Below are positions 1 through 8,252 of a stretch of 53,691 bases of DNA, piece by piece. This DNA comes from an uncultured Planctomycetota bacterium (GTDB lineage: Bacteria > Planctomycetota > UBA1135 > GCA-002686595): positions 1 through 53,691 of the forward strand of contig CAIYPP010000062.1 in NCBI GenBank assembly GCA_903928115.1, given 5' to 3'. The position numbers were made by a program, and so were the translations under genes. The first letter of the stretch is position 1; every line of letters starts with the position of its first letter. Below the pieces are notes generated by a model that was not told where the DNA came from, searched no databases, and was given only the letters and a program-made list of their open reading frames with translations.

Positions 1-375
1 GACCTCGTCGAAGTCTCGCCCACGGCCGAGCCGCCGGTGTGCCGCATCCTCGACTTCGGCAAGTTCAAGTACGAGCAGCGCAAGAAGGAAAAGGGCGGCA
101 GCAAGGGCCACTCCGGCGGCCTGAAAGAGCTGCGCGTGCGCCCGATGATCGACAAGCACGACCTCGACTACCGCATCAAGCAGGGGCGGCAGTTCCTCGA
201 GGAGGGGCACAAGGTGCAGGTCGTGTGCGTGTTCCGCGGACGCCAGATGGACCACCCCGAGCACGGCCATCGCGTCATGGCCGAGGTCGCCGAGGCCCTC
301 GGGGATCTCTCGAAGATCGAGTCTGCGCCCAAGCTGCTCGGCAAGCGCATGACGATGCTGCTCGCCCACAAGTAG
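1..375 (+). CDS. infC: Translation initiation factor IF-3, 5'-truncated by the window edge
   Basis: The reading frame is open from base 1 and gives 124 residues, the central linker and C-terminal domain of IF-3. The hallmark PPVCRILDFGKFKYEQ lies at about residues 11-26, followed by KELRVRPMIDKHDLDYRIKQ and the C-terminal fold ending in MTMLLAHK. IF-3 binds the 30S subunit, prevents premature joining with 50S and checks the initiator tRNA and start codon. The N-terminal domain lies outside the window. An internal ATG at base 37 is not the true start, because conserved IF-3 sequence precedes it. The order infC-rpmI-rplT, followed by pheST, is a classical conserved ribosomal cluster and supports the call. 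Confidence 0.97.
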   Translation, partial: DLVEVSPTAEPPVCRILDFGKFKYEQRKKEKGGSKGHSGGLKELRVRPMIDKHDLDYRIKQGRQFLEEGHKVQVVCVFRGRQMDHPEHGHRVMAEVAEALGDLSKIESAPKLLGKRMTMLLAHK

Positions 376-604
376 GGGCGAGCCGCCACCGGCCCAACGG
401 GGCCACCTTGTCGCCCGACCCCGCCTTCGGGCGCTCCGACGGGGTCTGCGAGGGCCCCCGCGGTCACCTCCGCGGCTCCCGACACCCAAAAAATCCTCCG
501 AAATTCGCGCGGGGGACCCTCGGGGCTTGCATGGCCCCGCCCGTTCGCTACTCTCTTTGGCCCTCCAAACACTCCAAGGGGCGTCCGCCCCGGAGAAGCT
601 CCTC
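376..604 (+). other. infC-rpmI intergenic region (229 nt), possible mRNA leader
   Basis: No coding region is supported here. CCGCGG occurs twice (458-463 and 470-475) and can form a 6-bp hairpin with a 6-nt loop. An A-run follows near 490, not a T-tract, so this is not a standard terminator. In other bacteria this junction, or the infC leader, carries the site at which ribosomal protein L20 represses its own operon, so a regulatory RNA is plausible. No known L20-binding fold could be recognised by eye. A clear Shine-Dalgarno GGAGAA (592-597) precedes rpmI. Confidence 0.3.
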
Positions 605-799
605 ATGCCCAAGCAAAAGTCCAAAGGCGCCGTCAAGAAGCGCTTCCGCATCTCCAAGAGCGGCAAGGCCGTGTGCAGCCACCCTGACCGTGGTCACGGC
701 CATGCCCCGTTCACCGGAGAGACCGGTCGTCGCCTGCGCCGCCGCATGGTGCTCAACAAGACCTGGTCTGAGCTCGTGCGCAACATGATCGGAAAGTGA
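605..799 (+). CDS. rpmI: 50S ribosomal protein L35
   Basis: A 64-residue, strongly basic protein starting MPKQKSKGAVKKRFRISKSG, the typical L35 N-terminus and length. It is a structural component of the large ribosomal subunit. The ATG at 605 was chosen over an upstream in-frame start at 527 because the family begins with MPK(x)K and because GGAGAA lies at 592-597, 7 nt before it. It lies between infC and rplT, the universal position for this gene. Confidence 0.96.
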   Translation: MPKQKSKGAVKKRFRISKSGKAVCSHPDRGHGHAPFTGETGRRLRRRMVLNKTWSELVRNMIGK

Positions 800-806
800 C
801 AGTCCC

Positions 807-1178
807 ATGGTTCGTTCCACCTACGGTCCCCCCAGTCGTCAAAAGCGCAATCGCCGCCTCAAGCTCGCCAAGGGCTACTGGGGTGGTCGTCACCGCCTGT
901 GGCGCACCGTCGCGGAAACGCTGACGCGCGCTTGGGCCTACTCCACGGCCCACCGCCGCCTCAAGAAGCGCGACTACCGCTCGATGTGGATCGTCCGCAT
1001 CGGCGCGGCCTGCAACATGCGCGGCCTGCCGTACTCGCAGTTCATCGACGGCCTGAACAAGGCCGGCATCGTGCTGAACCGCAAGCAGCTCTCCGAGCTC
1101 GCCATCCACGACCCGCTGGCCTTCGACAAGCTCGTCGAGGAAGCCAAGAGCGCTCGCGCCGCGGCCGTCCACGCCTGA
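807..1178 (+). CDS. rplT: 50S ribosomal protein L20
   Basis: A 123-residue protein with the L20 signature. It has a basic N-terminal extension (VRSTYGPPSRQKRNRRLKLA), then GYWGGRHRLWRT, then the helical core RDYRSMWIVRIGAACNMRGL with YSQFIDGLNKAGI and NRKQLSELAIHD. L20 binds 23S rRNA early in 50S assembly. In several bacteria it also represses its own operon. It starts 7 nt after the rpmI stop, so the two are almost certainly cotranscribed. A strong intrinsic terminator about 70 nt downstream closes the unit. The common AKGYxGGR is present as AKGYWGGR. Confidence 0.96.
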   Translation: MVRSTYGPPSRQKRNRRLKLAKGYWGGRHRLWRTVAETLTRAWAYSTAHRRLKKRDYRSMWIVRIGAACNMRGLPYSQFIDGLNKAGIVLNRKQLSELAIHDPLAFDKLVEEAKSARAAAVHA

Positions 1179-1245
1179 GAATCGCCTTCGTCCCAACGGA
1201 GGCCTCGTGCTTGCGTTGGAAGACGAGCGCCACGTTCGTTCTGAT

Positions 1246-1280
1246 AACGGCCCGGTCCCCCGGGCCGTTGTCGTTTCTTG
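1246..1280 (+). terminator. Intrinsic terminator downstream of rplT
   Basis: A perfect 10-bp stem, AACGGCCCGG (1246-1255) pairing with CCGGGCCGTT (1260-1269) around a TCCC loop, is followed by the T-rich tract GTCGTTTCTTG. It is the clearest hairpin of this kind seen in the window and separates infC-rpmI-rplT from pheST. It lies about 110 nt before pheS, so it could also act as an attenuator in a pheS leader. No obvious phenylalanine leader peptide was found. Confidence 0.8.
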
Positions 1281-1387
1281 AATCTGCTCTCACGTGCCAG
1301 CGCTGCGCCCTGTGACGCGGCGCCCCGCCGAGCGGGCCCTCGCCGCTCGGGGCCAGTCCCAAGTCCGCACCCTCTCCCTCCGCGACC

Positions 1388-2467
1388 ATGACCTACGACG
1401 CCCAAGCCGTTCGAGCGCTGCTCGACGAGATCCTCGCCGCGCTCGCGAGCGCGCCGGAGAGCGACGAGACCCGCGCCCTGCGCGAGCGGCTCGCGCGCTT
1501 CACGGCCCTCTCGGGTGCCGAGCTCACTCCGGCCCTCGCGCTCGAGGCGAGCGCGATCCCGCTCGGAGCGATGCGTGTGTTCCCCAAGGAAGCGCGCGGG
1601 CAGGTCGGCGCGAAGGCCAACGCCATGAAACAGGCCGCAGACGCGGCGCTCGCTCAGGAGAAAGAAGCCGCGCTCGCCCTCGCCCTCGCCGAAGAGCGCA
1701 CGGGCAAGGGCTTCGACGCGACGCTGCCGCCGCCGCTGCCCTCGCGCGGCTCGCTGCACCCGATCACGCAGGTGACGCGCGAGCTCGAGGACCTCTTCAC
1801 GTCGATGGGCTGGACGATCCTCGACGGCCCCGAGGTCGAGACGGAGCACTTCAACTTCGACGCACTCAACATCTCGCCCGACCACCCGGCGCGCGACACG
1901 ATGGACACCTTCTGGGTGAAAACCGCGCCCGGTGCGGAGCGCCTCGTGATGCGCACGCACACCTCGCCCGTGCAAGTTCGCGCGATGAAGCGGCTGACGC
2001 CGCCGTTCCGCGCGATCGTGCCCGGCAAGGTCTTCCGCAACGAAGCGCTCGACGCGAGCCACGAGCACACCTTCCACCAGATGGAGGGGCTCGTGGTCGG
2101 CAAGGACATCTCCGTTGGCCACCTGATCGGCGCGATGAAGACGCTCCTGCGCGGCATCTTCGGCCGAGACATCGAGATCCGTCTGCGTCCGGGCTACTTC
2201 CCGTTCGTCGAGCCCGGCTTCGAGCTCGACGCGCGCTGCCCGTTCTGCAAGGAGGGCTGCAGCGTGTGCAAGCGCTCGACGTGGATCGAGCTCTTGCCCT
2301 GCGGCATGGTGCACCCCAACGTGCTGCGCGCAGGTGGCATCGACCCCGAGCAGTGGACCGGCTTCGCCTTCGGGCTCGGTCTCTCGCGCCTCGTGATGCT
2401 GCGCTTCTCGATCGACGACATCCGCCACCTGCTCGGCGGCGACGTGCGCTTTTTGGAGCAGTTCTAG
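1388..2467 (+). CDS. pheS: Phenylalanine--tRNA ligase alpha subunit
   Basis: A 359-residue class II aminoacyl-tRNA synthetase subunit that charges tRNA-Phe as an alpha2beta2 complex with PheT. An N-terminal coiled-coil arm (about residues 1-110) precedes the catalytic domain. Visible marks are HPITQV, the motif-2 region PFRAIVPGKVFRNEALDASH, HTFHQMEG, a cysteine cluster CPFCKEGCSVCK, the WIELLPCGMVHPNVL block and motif 3 GFAFGLGLSRLVML. Length is close to the family norm of 330-360. The ATG at 1388 has no clear Shine-Dalgarno. The stop is 2 nt before pheT, so the subunits are translated together. Confidence 0.97.
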   Translation: MTYDAQAVRALLDEILAALASAPESDETRALRERLARFTALSGAELTPALALEASAIPLGAMRVFPKEARGQVGAKANAMKQAADAALAQEKEAALALALAEERTGKGFDATLPPPLPSRGSLHPITQVTRELEDLFTSMGWTILDGPEVETEHFNFDALNISPDHPARDTMDTFWVKTAPGAERLVMRTHTSPVQVRAMKRLTPPFRAIVPGKVFRNEALDASHEHTFHQMEGLVVGKDISVGHLIGAMKTLLRGIFGRDIEIRLRPGYFPFVEPGFELDARCPFCKEGCSVCKRSTWIELLPCGMVHPNVLRAGGIDPEQWTGFAFGLGLSRLVMLRFSIDDIRHLLGGDVRFLEQF

Positions 2468-2469
2468 CC

Positions 2470-4887
2470 ATGAAGATCAGCTACCGCTGGCTCGCGCGCC
2501 ACGTCGACCTCACCGGCGTCGATCCCAAGGCCCTCGCCAACGAGCTCACGCTCTCGACGGCCGAGGTCGAGGGGGTCGAGCGCTTCCTGCCGCACCTCGC
2601 GAACATCACGATCGGCCATGTCGTCGAACGTGAGAAGCACCCCGACGCGGACAAGCTCTCGCGCTGTAGCGTCGACGTCGGCGCGGGCGAGCCGCTCCAG
2701 ATCGTGTGCGGCGCGCCCAACGTGCGCGCGGGCCTCAAGGTCGCCGTCGCGACCGTGGGCACCGAGCTGCCCGGCGACTTCAAGATCAAGAAGTCGAAGA
2801 TCCGCGGAGTCGAGTCCAACGGAATGATCTGCTCCGAGCGCGAGCTCGGCCTCGGCGAAGAGCACGACGGCATCTGGGAGCTCCCGCTCGAGCTCACGGT
2901 CGGTGCAAAGCTCGGCGCGGCGCTCGGGCTCGAGGACTGGGTGATCGAGATCGACAACAAGTCGATCACACACCGTCCCGACCTGTGGGGGCACCGCGGC
3001 GTCGCCGCGGAAGTCGCGGCGATCTTGCGGCGGCCCCTGAAGGCGCTCGAACTCACGCTGCCCGCGACCGGCGCTGGCTCGTCGTGCCCCGTGCGAATCG
3101 AGAGCGACGCGTGCTCGCGCTACATGGCCCTGCACATCCAAGGCGCGCGTGCAACGCGCAGCCCGCTGTGGCTGAAGAGCTTGCTGCTCGCGGTGGGCCA
3201 GCGCCCGCTCGACTTGCTCGTCGACCTCTCGAACTTCGTGATGCTCGACCTCGGGCAGCCCAATCACCTCTTCGACGCGCGACGCATCGGCGGGAGCGGC
3301 ATCGTCGTGCGCAAGGCTCGCGGCGGGGAGACTCTCGCAACTCTCGACGGCGTTGAGCGCAAGCTCGAGCCGAGCGATCTCTTGATCTGCAACGGCGACG
3401 AGCCCGTCGCGCTCGCCGGCATCATGGGCGGAGAAGGTTCGAAGGTCACCGGCGACACGTCGCACCTCGTGCTCGAGGTCGCGTCCTTCCACGCAGCGAC
3501 CGTGCGGCGCACGTCCGCGCGCCTCGGCCTTCGCACCGATGCGTCCGCGCGCTTCGAGAAGAGCTTGGACCCCGCCCTCGCGCCGAAGGCAGCCGCGCAC
3601 CTCGTGCGCCTCCTGCAAGCCGAGCAGCCGGAAGTGAAGATCACCGCTCCCGCGACGGACGTCGGCACGTGGAAGGACGCCTCGAAGACGATCCGACTGC
3701 GCGGCGCGCGCGTGCGCACGATGCTCGGGGCGCCGCTCGACGACGCGGCGATCACCGACATCCTTGTGCGCCTAGGCTTTGGCGTGACGAAGGACGGGGA
3801 CGCGTTGAGCGTGCAGGTCCCGTCCATCCGCGCCACGAAGGACATCGGGATCGAGCAGGACCTCGTCGAAGAGGTCGGCCGCATCTACCGCTACGGCAAC
3901 ATCACCGAGGTGCCGCTGCAGGGCGTGCTCGTGCCTCCGCCGCGCGACGAGCGCCGCCGCTTGGTGCGCCGCATCGAAGACCGCCTCGCGGGCAGCGCGC
4001 GCTTCCACCAGCAGCTCAGCTACTCGTTCGTGCCGGACACGACGATCGAGAAGCTCGGCCAGCAGGCCACGCCGCACGTCGAGGTTCTGAATCCGATCAC
4101 CGAGGGCGCGTCGCGCGTGCGCCGCAGCGTCGCGGTGAGCTTGCTCCCGCTCGTCGAGCCCAACCGACGCCGCTTCGACGACGTGCGCCTGTTCGAGGTC
4201 GGCAAGGGCTACGTGCCCGTCGAAGGCGCCGAGCCGCAGGAGCTCCACGAGGTCGCCTTCGTGATCGCGCGCACTCCGCGCAAGAGCGGCGCTTCCTTCG
4301 ACGACACCTCGCTCGCGCACGCTCAGGGCGTGGTCGAGGACCTCGTGCGCTCGCTGGGGCTCGAAGCCTGCGCGTGGTCGCGCTGCGAGACTCCGGCGGC
4401 ATGGGCCCACCCCGGCCGCGCCGTGGCCCTGCGCCTCGGAGCGGACTCCAGCGTGATCGGCGAGGTCGCGGCGCTCGAGCCCGGCCTCGCGCGCGCGCTC
4501 GGGCTCGCGGGGGAGCTGGAGAGCGATGTCGCGCTCGCGCGCCTGTCGATCGACGCGCTGCTCGCTGCGGCCCCTCGGGCGCGCCGCTACACGCCGCTGC
4601 CGCAGTTCCCCGCGACCCGCGTGGACGTGGCCTTGGCACTGCCCTCCGAGAAGACCGCCGGCGAGGTCAAGGCCGCGCTGGAGCGCTCGGGCAAGGGCCT
4701 CGTGGCTGCGCTGCACCTCTTCGACATCTACGCGGGCGAGCGCCTCGGCGCCGGTCGCAAGTCGCTGGCGTGGCACGTGACCCTGCAGGCCCCCGACCGC
4801 ACGTTGAACGAGGCCGACGTCAAGAAGTTCCTAGAGCGCGTCGAGCGCGAGGCCGCTCAACTGGGCGGGGAGCTGCGTCGGGAGTAG
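2470..4887 (+). CDS. pheT: Phenylalanine--tRNA ligase beta subunit
   Basis: An 805-residue protein of normal length for the bacterial beta subunit. The N-terminus has the EMAP-like tRNA-binding region (about 40-150, including KHPDADKLSRC and GVESNGMICSERELGL). Next come the B3/B4 region (IDNKSITHRPDLWGHRG; about 215-380 for editing), the B5 domain (about 405-475), the catalytic-like core (EDLVEEVGRIYRYGNI) and a C-terminal FDX-ACB anticodon-binding domain (YTPLPQFPATRVDVALALP onward). It presents tRNA-Phe to PheS and hydrolyses misacylated Tyr-tRNA-Phe. The ATG at 2470 lies 2 nt after the pheS stop. Confidence 0.97.
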   Translation: MKISYRWLARHVDLTGVDPKALANELTLSTAEVEGVERFLPHLANITIGHVVEREKHPDADKLSRCSVDVGAGEPLQIVCGAPNVRAGLKVAVATVGTELPGDFKIKKSKIRGVESNGMICSERELGLGEEHDGIWELPLELTVGAKLGAALGLEDWVIEIDNKSITHRPDLWGHRGVAAEVAAILRRPLKALELTLPATGAGSSCPVRIESDACSRYMALHIQGARATRSPLWLKSLLLAVGQRPLDLLVDLSNFVMLDLGQPNHLFDARRIGGSGIVVRKARGGETLATLDGVERKLEPSDLLICNGDEPVALAGIMGGEGSKVTGDTSHLVLEVASFHAATVRRTSARLGLRTDASARFEKSLDPALAPKAAAHLVRLLQAEQPEVKITAPATDVGTWKDASKTIRLRGARVRTMLGAPLDDAAITDILVRLGFGVTKDGDALSVQVPSIRATKDIGIEQDLVEEVGRIYRYGNITEVPLQGVLVPPPRDERRRLVRRIEDRLAGSARFHQQLSYSFVPDTTIEKLGQQATPHVEVLNPITEGASRVRRSVAVSLLPLVEPNRRRFDDVRLFEVGKGYVPVEGAEPQELHEVAFVIARTPRKSGASFDDTSLAHAQGVVEDLVRSLGLEACAWSRCETPAAWAHPGRAVALRLGADSSVIGEVAALEPGLARALGLAGELESDVALARLSIDALLAAAPRARRYTPLPQFPATRVDVALALPSEKTAGEVKAALERSGKGLVAALHLFDIYAGERLGAGRKSLAWHVTLQAPDRTLNEADVKKFLERVEREAAQLGGELRRE

Positions 4888-4949
4888 AGTTCGGGCGGGG
4901 AACTGGACGAAGATTCCGCACCCCGCCTGCGCCCCGCGCGCCCGCCCCC

Positions 4950-6356
4950 TTGAAGATCGTCCTCATCAGCCCGCCGTCCCCGCCGGAGTTCCGCGTCAGC
5001 CGCGGACTGATGGGGGGCTTCGGCATGGCGGTGAATCCGGGGCTCCTCTACCCGCCGATCGAGCTCGCCCACGTCGCGGGCGTGCTCGAGGCCGAGGGGC
5101 ACGAGGTGGCGATCCACGACAGCGATGCGCTCGGCCACGGGGCCGAAGAGACGATCGCCGCGGTCGCGGCGGCGCGTCCGGCGTTTGTCGCACTCGACAG
5201 CTCGTCGACCTCGCTCGACCGCGATCTCGCGCTCGCGCGTGAGCTCCGCGAGCGACTGCACATTCCGGTGGCGATCCTCGGCAGCCAAGTGACGTTCACG
5301 CCCGGCGAGATCTTCGAGCGCGACAACGTCGACTGCGTCGTGCGTGGCGAGCCCGAGGCGACCGTGCGCGACCTCGCGCGGCGCGTGGCGGCGGGCGAGT
5401 CCTTCGCGGGTGTCGAAGGCATCACGTGGAAGCGCGCGGATGGCGAGATCGTGCACGAGCCCGAGCGCGAGAAGATCAAGGACCTCGACGCGCTGCCGTT
5501 GCCCTCGCGTCACCTCCTGCGCAACGAGCTCTACCGCTTCCCCGGCGTCGACGGTCCGATCACGACCGTCAAGAGCTCGCGCGGCTGCCCGCTCGACTGC
5601 TCCTTCTGCGGCTACACGCTCGCCCAAGGCCTTCGCTTCCGCTTCCGCAGCCCGGCGAATGTGCTCAAGGAGCTGGTCGAGATCGTGCGCGTGCACAACG
5701 TGCATCACGTCGTGTTCCGCGATCCGATCTTCACCACGCGCAAGGACCGCGTGCACGAGATCTGCGACGGCATCCTCGCCGAAAAACTCGACCTCAAGTG
5801 GCAGTGCGAGACGGCGGTGAAGGTGCTCGACCGAGCTCTCCTCGAGAAGATGGCGCGCGCCGGCTGCGTGCACATCTCGCTCGGAGTCGAGTCCGGCAAC
5901 CCGGAGATCCAGCGCAAGCACTGCGGCTCGAAGCTGCTCGACCACGAGCAGGCGGTGAAGGTCTTCGCCGACGCCCGCGAGCTCGGCATCGAGACGCGTG
6001 CCTTCTGCATGATCGGCTTCCCCGAAGAGACCCCGGCGATGGTCGAAGACACGCTGCGCTTGGTCGAGCGCTGCGATCCGGACCAAGTGCAGTTCTGCGC
6101 GGTCACCGCGTACCCCGGCACGCCGCTCTACAAGCTCTTGAAGGGCGAGCGCGAGTTCGACTACGCGACGATGACGGGCTTCAAGGCTCTCGAAGGCAAC
6201 GAGCACATGAGTGCGGCCGAGATCGAGGCCAAGATCCGCGAGGCCTATCGGCGCTTCTACCGCCGACCGCGCCGCCTCGTGCGCGAGCTGCGCCATCCGC
6301 TGCGCCTCGCGGGCAAGGTCGTGCGCTACTTCACGCTGTTCCGCGCGCGGGCTTGA
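4950..6356 (+). CDS. B12-binding-domain radical SAM enzyme
   Basis: A 468-residue protein. Residues 1-150 look like a cobalamin-binding Rossmann domain (KIVLISPPSPPEFR; PPIELAHVAGVLEAEGHEV). The radical SAM core begins with RGCPLDCSFC, giving the [4Fe-4S] ligands C213, C217 and C220. HISLGVESGNPEIQ and the GFPEET turn are typical of the B12-radical SAM (BchE/HpnJ-like) group, which methylates or rearranges lipids, tetrapyrroles or natural products. The substrate cannot be told. The start is a TTG at 4950, immediately before the conserved KIVLISPP; no ATG or GTG fits better. It begins 62 nt after pheT and may have its own promoter. Confidence 0.85.
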   Translation: MKIVLISPPSPPEFRVSRGLMGGFGMAVNPGLLYPPIELAHVAGVLEAEGHEVAIHDSDALGHGAEETIAAVAAARPAFVALDSSSTSLDRDLALARELRERLHIPVAILGSQVTFTPGEIFERDNVDCVVRGEPEATVRDLARRVAAGESFAGVEGITWKRADGEIVHEPEREKIKDLDALPLPSRHLLRNELYRFPGVDGPITTVKSSRGCPLDCSFCGYTLAQGLRFRFRSPANVLKELVEIVRVHNVHHVVFRDPIFTTRKDRVHEICDGILAEKLDLKWQCETAVKVLDRALLEKMARAGCVHISLGVESGNPEIQRKHCGSKLLDHEQAVKVFADARELGIETRAFCMIGFPEETPAMVEDTLRLVERCDPDQVQFCAVTAYPGTPLYKLLKGEREFDYATMTGFKALEGNEHMSAAEIEAKIREAYRRFYRRPRRLVRELRHPLRLAGKVVRYFTLFRARA

Positions 6357-6445
6357 GGCGCGAGCACGAAAGCGCGCGGCGCCCGTCACGATCCCCACCG
6401 TGCGGACGCCGCGCTAGAAGAGCTCCCTGTCGGGAGTCTCCGCTC

Positions 6446-8020
6446 TCAGTTGCCGGTCCCGGGAAACGCGGGCCAGCTGCGCGGCTTCATGCGCTCGTCG
6501 ACGACCAGCGCCTCGGTTCCGGCGGGCAGCACCTGCAGCGATTTGAGGAACTCGATCACGCAGTTGCGGCCGTAGTCGTCGAGTGAGAGGAACGCGAGCC
6601 GCGTGCCGTCGGCTTCGCCGAAGTGGTTGAGCACCGCTTCGCGCAGCGTCGTGAAGCGACCGTGATGAAAGTAGGGGGCCTCGTTGGCGCAGCCCCAGAG
6701 CTTCTTCGTCAGGAACTTCGCGTTGCCCGCGCGGAACGCCGCCGAACCCGCCGGAGCGTGCATGTCGAGGTTCTCGCGGTTGGGGTCGTTGGGGCCACCG
6801 GCGCAGATGTCGTGCAGCTTGAGGTCCGTGAACGCCGGGACGCGCGTCACCCCGCCGCTCGACTTGAGTCGCGGGCTCGGCAGCTCCTCGCTGTTCAGGT
6901 TGACCGAGAACACGCCGTACTGCGCGACATACGCGTCCCCGAGTGACAAGTTGCCCGCGGGGCTGAACGGGCTGGGCTCGCTGAAGGTCGCGCCCTGCAG
7001 AGGCAGCTCCGGAACGTGGCACTCCGCGCAACCGATCGAGACGAAGAGCTCCTCACCATGGCGGATCGCCGTCTCGTACGCGGAGTCCTTCGGAATCACG
7101 CGGCCGGGGACCGCGAGCGTCGCTTGGAAGATCGTCACAGCCGTGACGTCGGCGATCGTCATTTCGCTCGCGAAGCCGTCTTGGTCCACATCGCCTGCGC
7201 CGAAGCGCTCGACGGACTGGATGCCGTGGTGGTGGTTGAAGGCGTTGTTCGAGAACTGACGGAGCGAGGTGACCGCGCCCGCTTGGTGGAACGGCTTGAG
7301 CACGAGGTTCGGCTTCGCGCCGGAGGGCGTCGCGATGCTGCCCGCGCTGAGACCCGTGACCCCGCTCGCGTCGTAGGCGCCCGCCGCGCTGCGCGCTAGA
7401 ACGCCAAAGGAGACGCCCTTGCTCGAGAGCGTCACGCTGGCTCCCGGTGCGAGCGCGTCGCGCTGCGCTTGCAAGTCCGCCGTCATCTGCCGCGCGAGCA
7501 GCTCGATGTACCCCGATCCGTACATTCCAAGGCTGGCGCGGAAGTTGGCCATCTCGTCGAGCGCAACCGCCTGCCCCGTCTCGTCCACGCGCCCGCGCAG
7601 CGGCACGTTGTCCAGCGGATCGAAGTCCACGAAGTCGAAGCGCTGGCCCAGCACGAAGACGCCTGCCGTGTAGTCGCCACCGCCGCCGGGCAGGCCGAAC
7701 GGTGCGCTGTGGCAGCCCGCGCACGAGTTGGCATCGAGACCGGAGATCCGGTTGAAGGAACGTGCGCCGACGAGCGGGGACGACGGATCCGCGAGCGGCC
7801 CGCCCGTGCCGTCGGTCTGGGGACGCCCGCAGCCTTCCTGAACCGTCCAGTTGGCCGCGAAGAGGTCGCGGCCATGGCGCAGGAGACCGCGCAGCGTCGA
7901 GGAGAACTCCGCCCCGTTGGCGAGGTGGGAGCGGACAGAGACCTCCGAGCCGATGCCCTGCGCGGAGGCGGGGAGGGAGCAGAGCAGCGCAGCGAGCGCG
8001 ACGTTCCAATGCAACTTCAT
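6446..8020 (-). CDS. Secreted di-heme cytochrome c oxidoreductase (DUF1111/DHOR-like)
   Basis: A 524-residue protein with a signal peptide (MKLHWNVALAALLCSLPASAQ). It has two c-type heme sites, CAGCH at 100-104 and CAECH at 331-335. The C-terminal block KLWGCANEAPYFHHGRFTTL is typical of the di-heme peroxidase/MauG superfamily, where LWG..PYxHxGR..TL is conserved. It is therefore probably a periplasmic or extracytoplasmic electron-transfer enzyme of the DUF1111 (di-haem oxidoreductase, putative peroxidase) family. The physiological substrate is unknown. It stands alone on the minus strand, convergent with the radical SAM gene, with no cytochrome c maturation genes nearby. Confidence 0.85.
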   Translation of the reverse strand: MKLHWNVALAALLCSLPASAQGIGSEVSVRSHLANGAEFSSTLRGLLRHGRDLFAANWTVQEGCGRPQTDGTGGPLADPSSPLVGARSFNRISGLDANSCAGCHSAPFGLPGGGGDYTAGVFVLGQRFDFVDFDPLDNVPLRGRVDETGQAVALDEMANFRASLGMYGSGYIELLARQMTADLQAQRDALAPGASVTLSSKGVSFGVLARSAAGAYDASGVTGLSAGSIATPSGAKPNLVLKPFHQAGAVTSLRQFSNNAFNHHHGIQSVERFGAGDVDQDGFASEMTIADVTAVTIFQATLAVPGRVIPKDSAYETAIRHGEELFVSIGCAECHVPELPLQGATFSEPSPFSPAGNLSLGDAYVAQYGVFSVNLNSEELPSPRLKSSGGVTRVPAFTDLKLHDICAGGPNDPNRENLDMHAPAGSAAFRAGNAKFLTKKLWGCANEAPYFHHGRFTTLREAVLNHFGEADGTRLAFLSLDDYGRNCVIEFLKSLQVLPAGTEALVVDERMKPRSWPAFPGTGN

Positions 8021-8151
8021 GGGGAAACTCCGCCAAATATGGGGAGGCGAGCGGGGGAAGCCGCCGACGTCGCAGGGGGCGCTAGGCGCGCCTCGACGGG
8101 TCGGACACCTCTCTAGATGGCAACCGACGGAAGCAAGTTCCTAAGTTTCGA

Positions 8152-8180
8152 CGAAAAATCGGTACAAATCCGCTTTTTCG
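8152..8180. other. AT-rich inverted repeat between two minus-strand genes
   Basis: CGAAAAA (8152-8158) pairs with TTTTTCG (8174-8180), and inside it CGG (8160-8162) pairs with CCG (8170-8172) around TACAAAT, leaving one T/C mismatch. The A and T runs stand out in this GC-rich DNA. Downstream of the di-heme gene's start region and upstream of the minus-strand epimerase stop, it could be a terminator, or part of the di-heme gene's promoter region. The rest of 8021-8252 shows nothing codable. Confidence 0.35.
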
Positions 8181-8252
8181 GCCGCCGCGCCGCCGCGGGC
8201 CGGCGCACAGCCGCGGTCGAGCCTCGCTTGGGTCGAGCGCGCCCCGCGGCCC

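Noticed and set aside
39..2471. Long open frames antisense or out of frame to rpmI, rplT, pheS and pheT.
   Set aside because: They are Arg/Ala/Pro-rich shadows created by high GC content, with no recognisable motifs, and they overlap confident conserved genes.
6423..6436. CTCCC-TGTC-GGGAG hairpin between the convergent radical SAM and cytochrome genes as a bidirectional terminator.
   Set aside because: The stem is only 5 bp with no T-tract on either side, too weak to claim.
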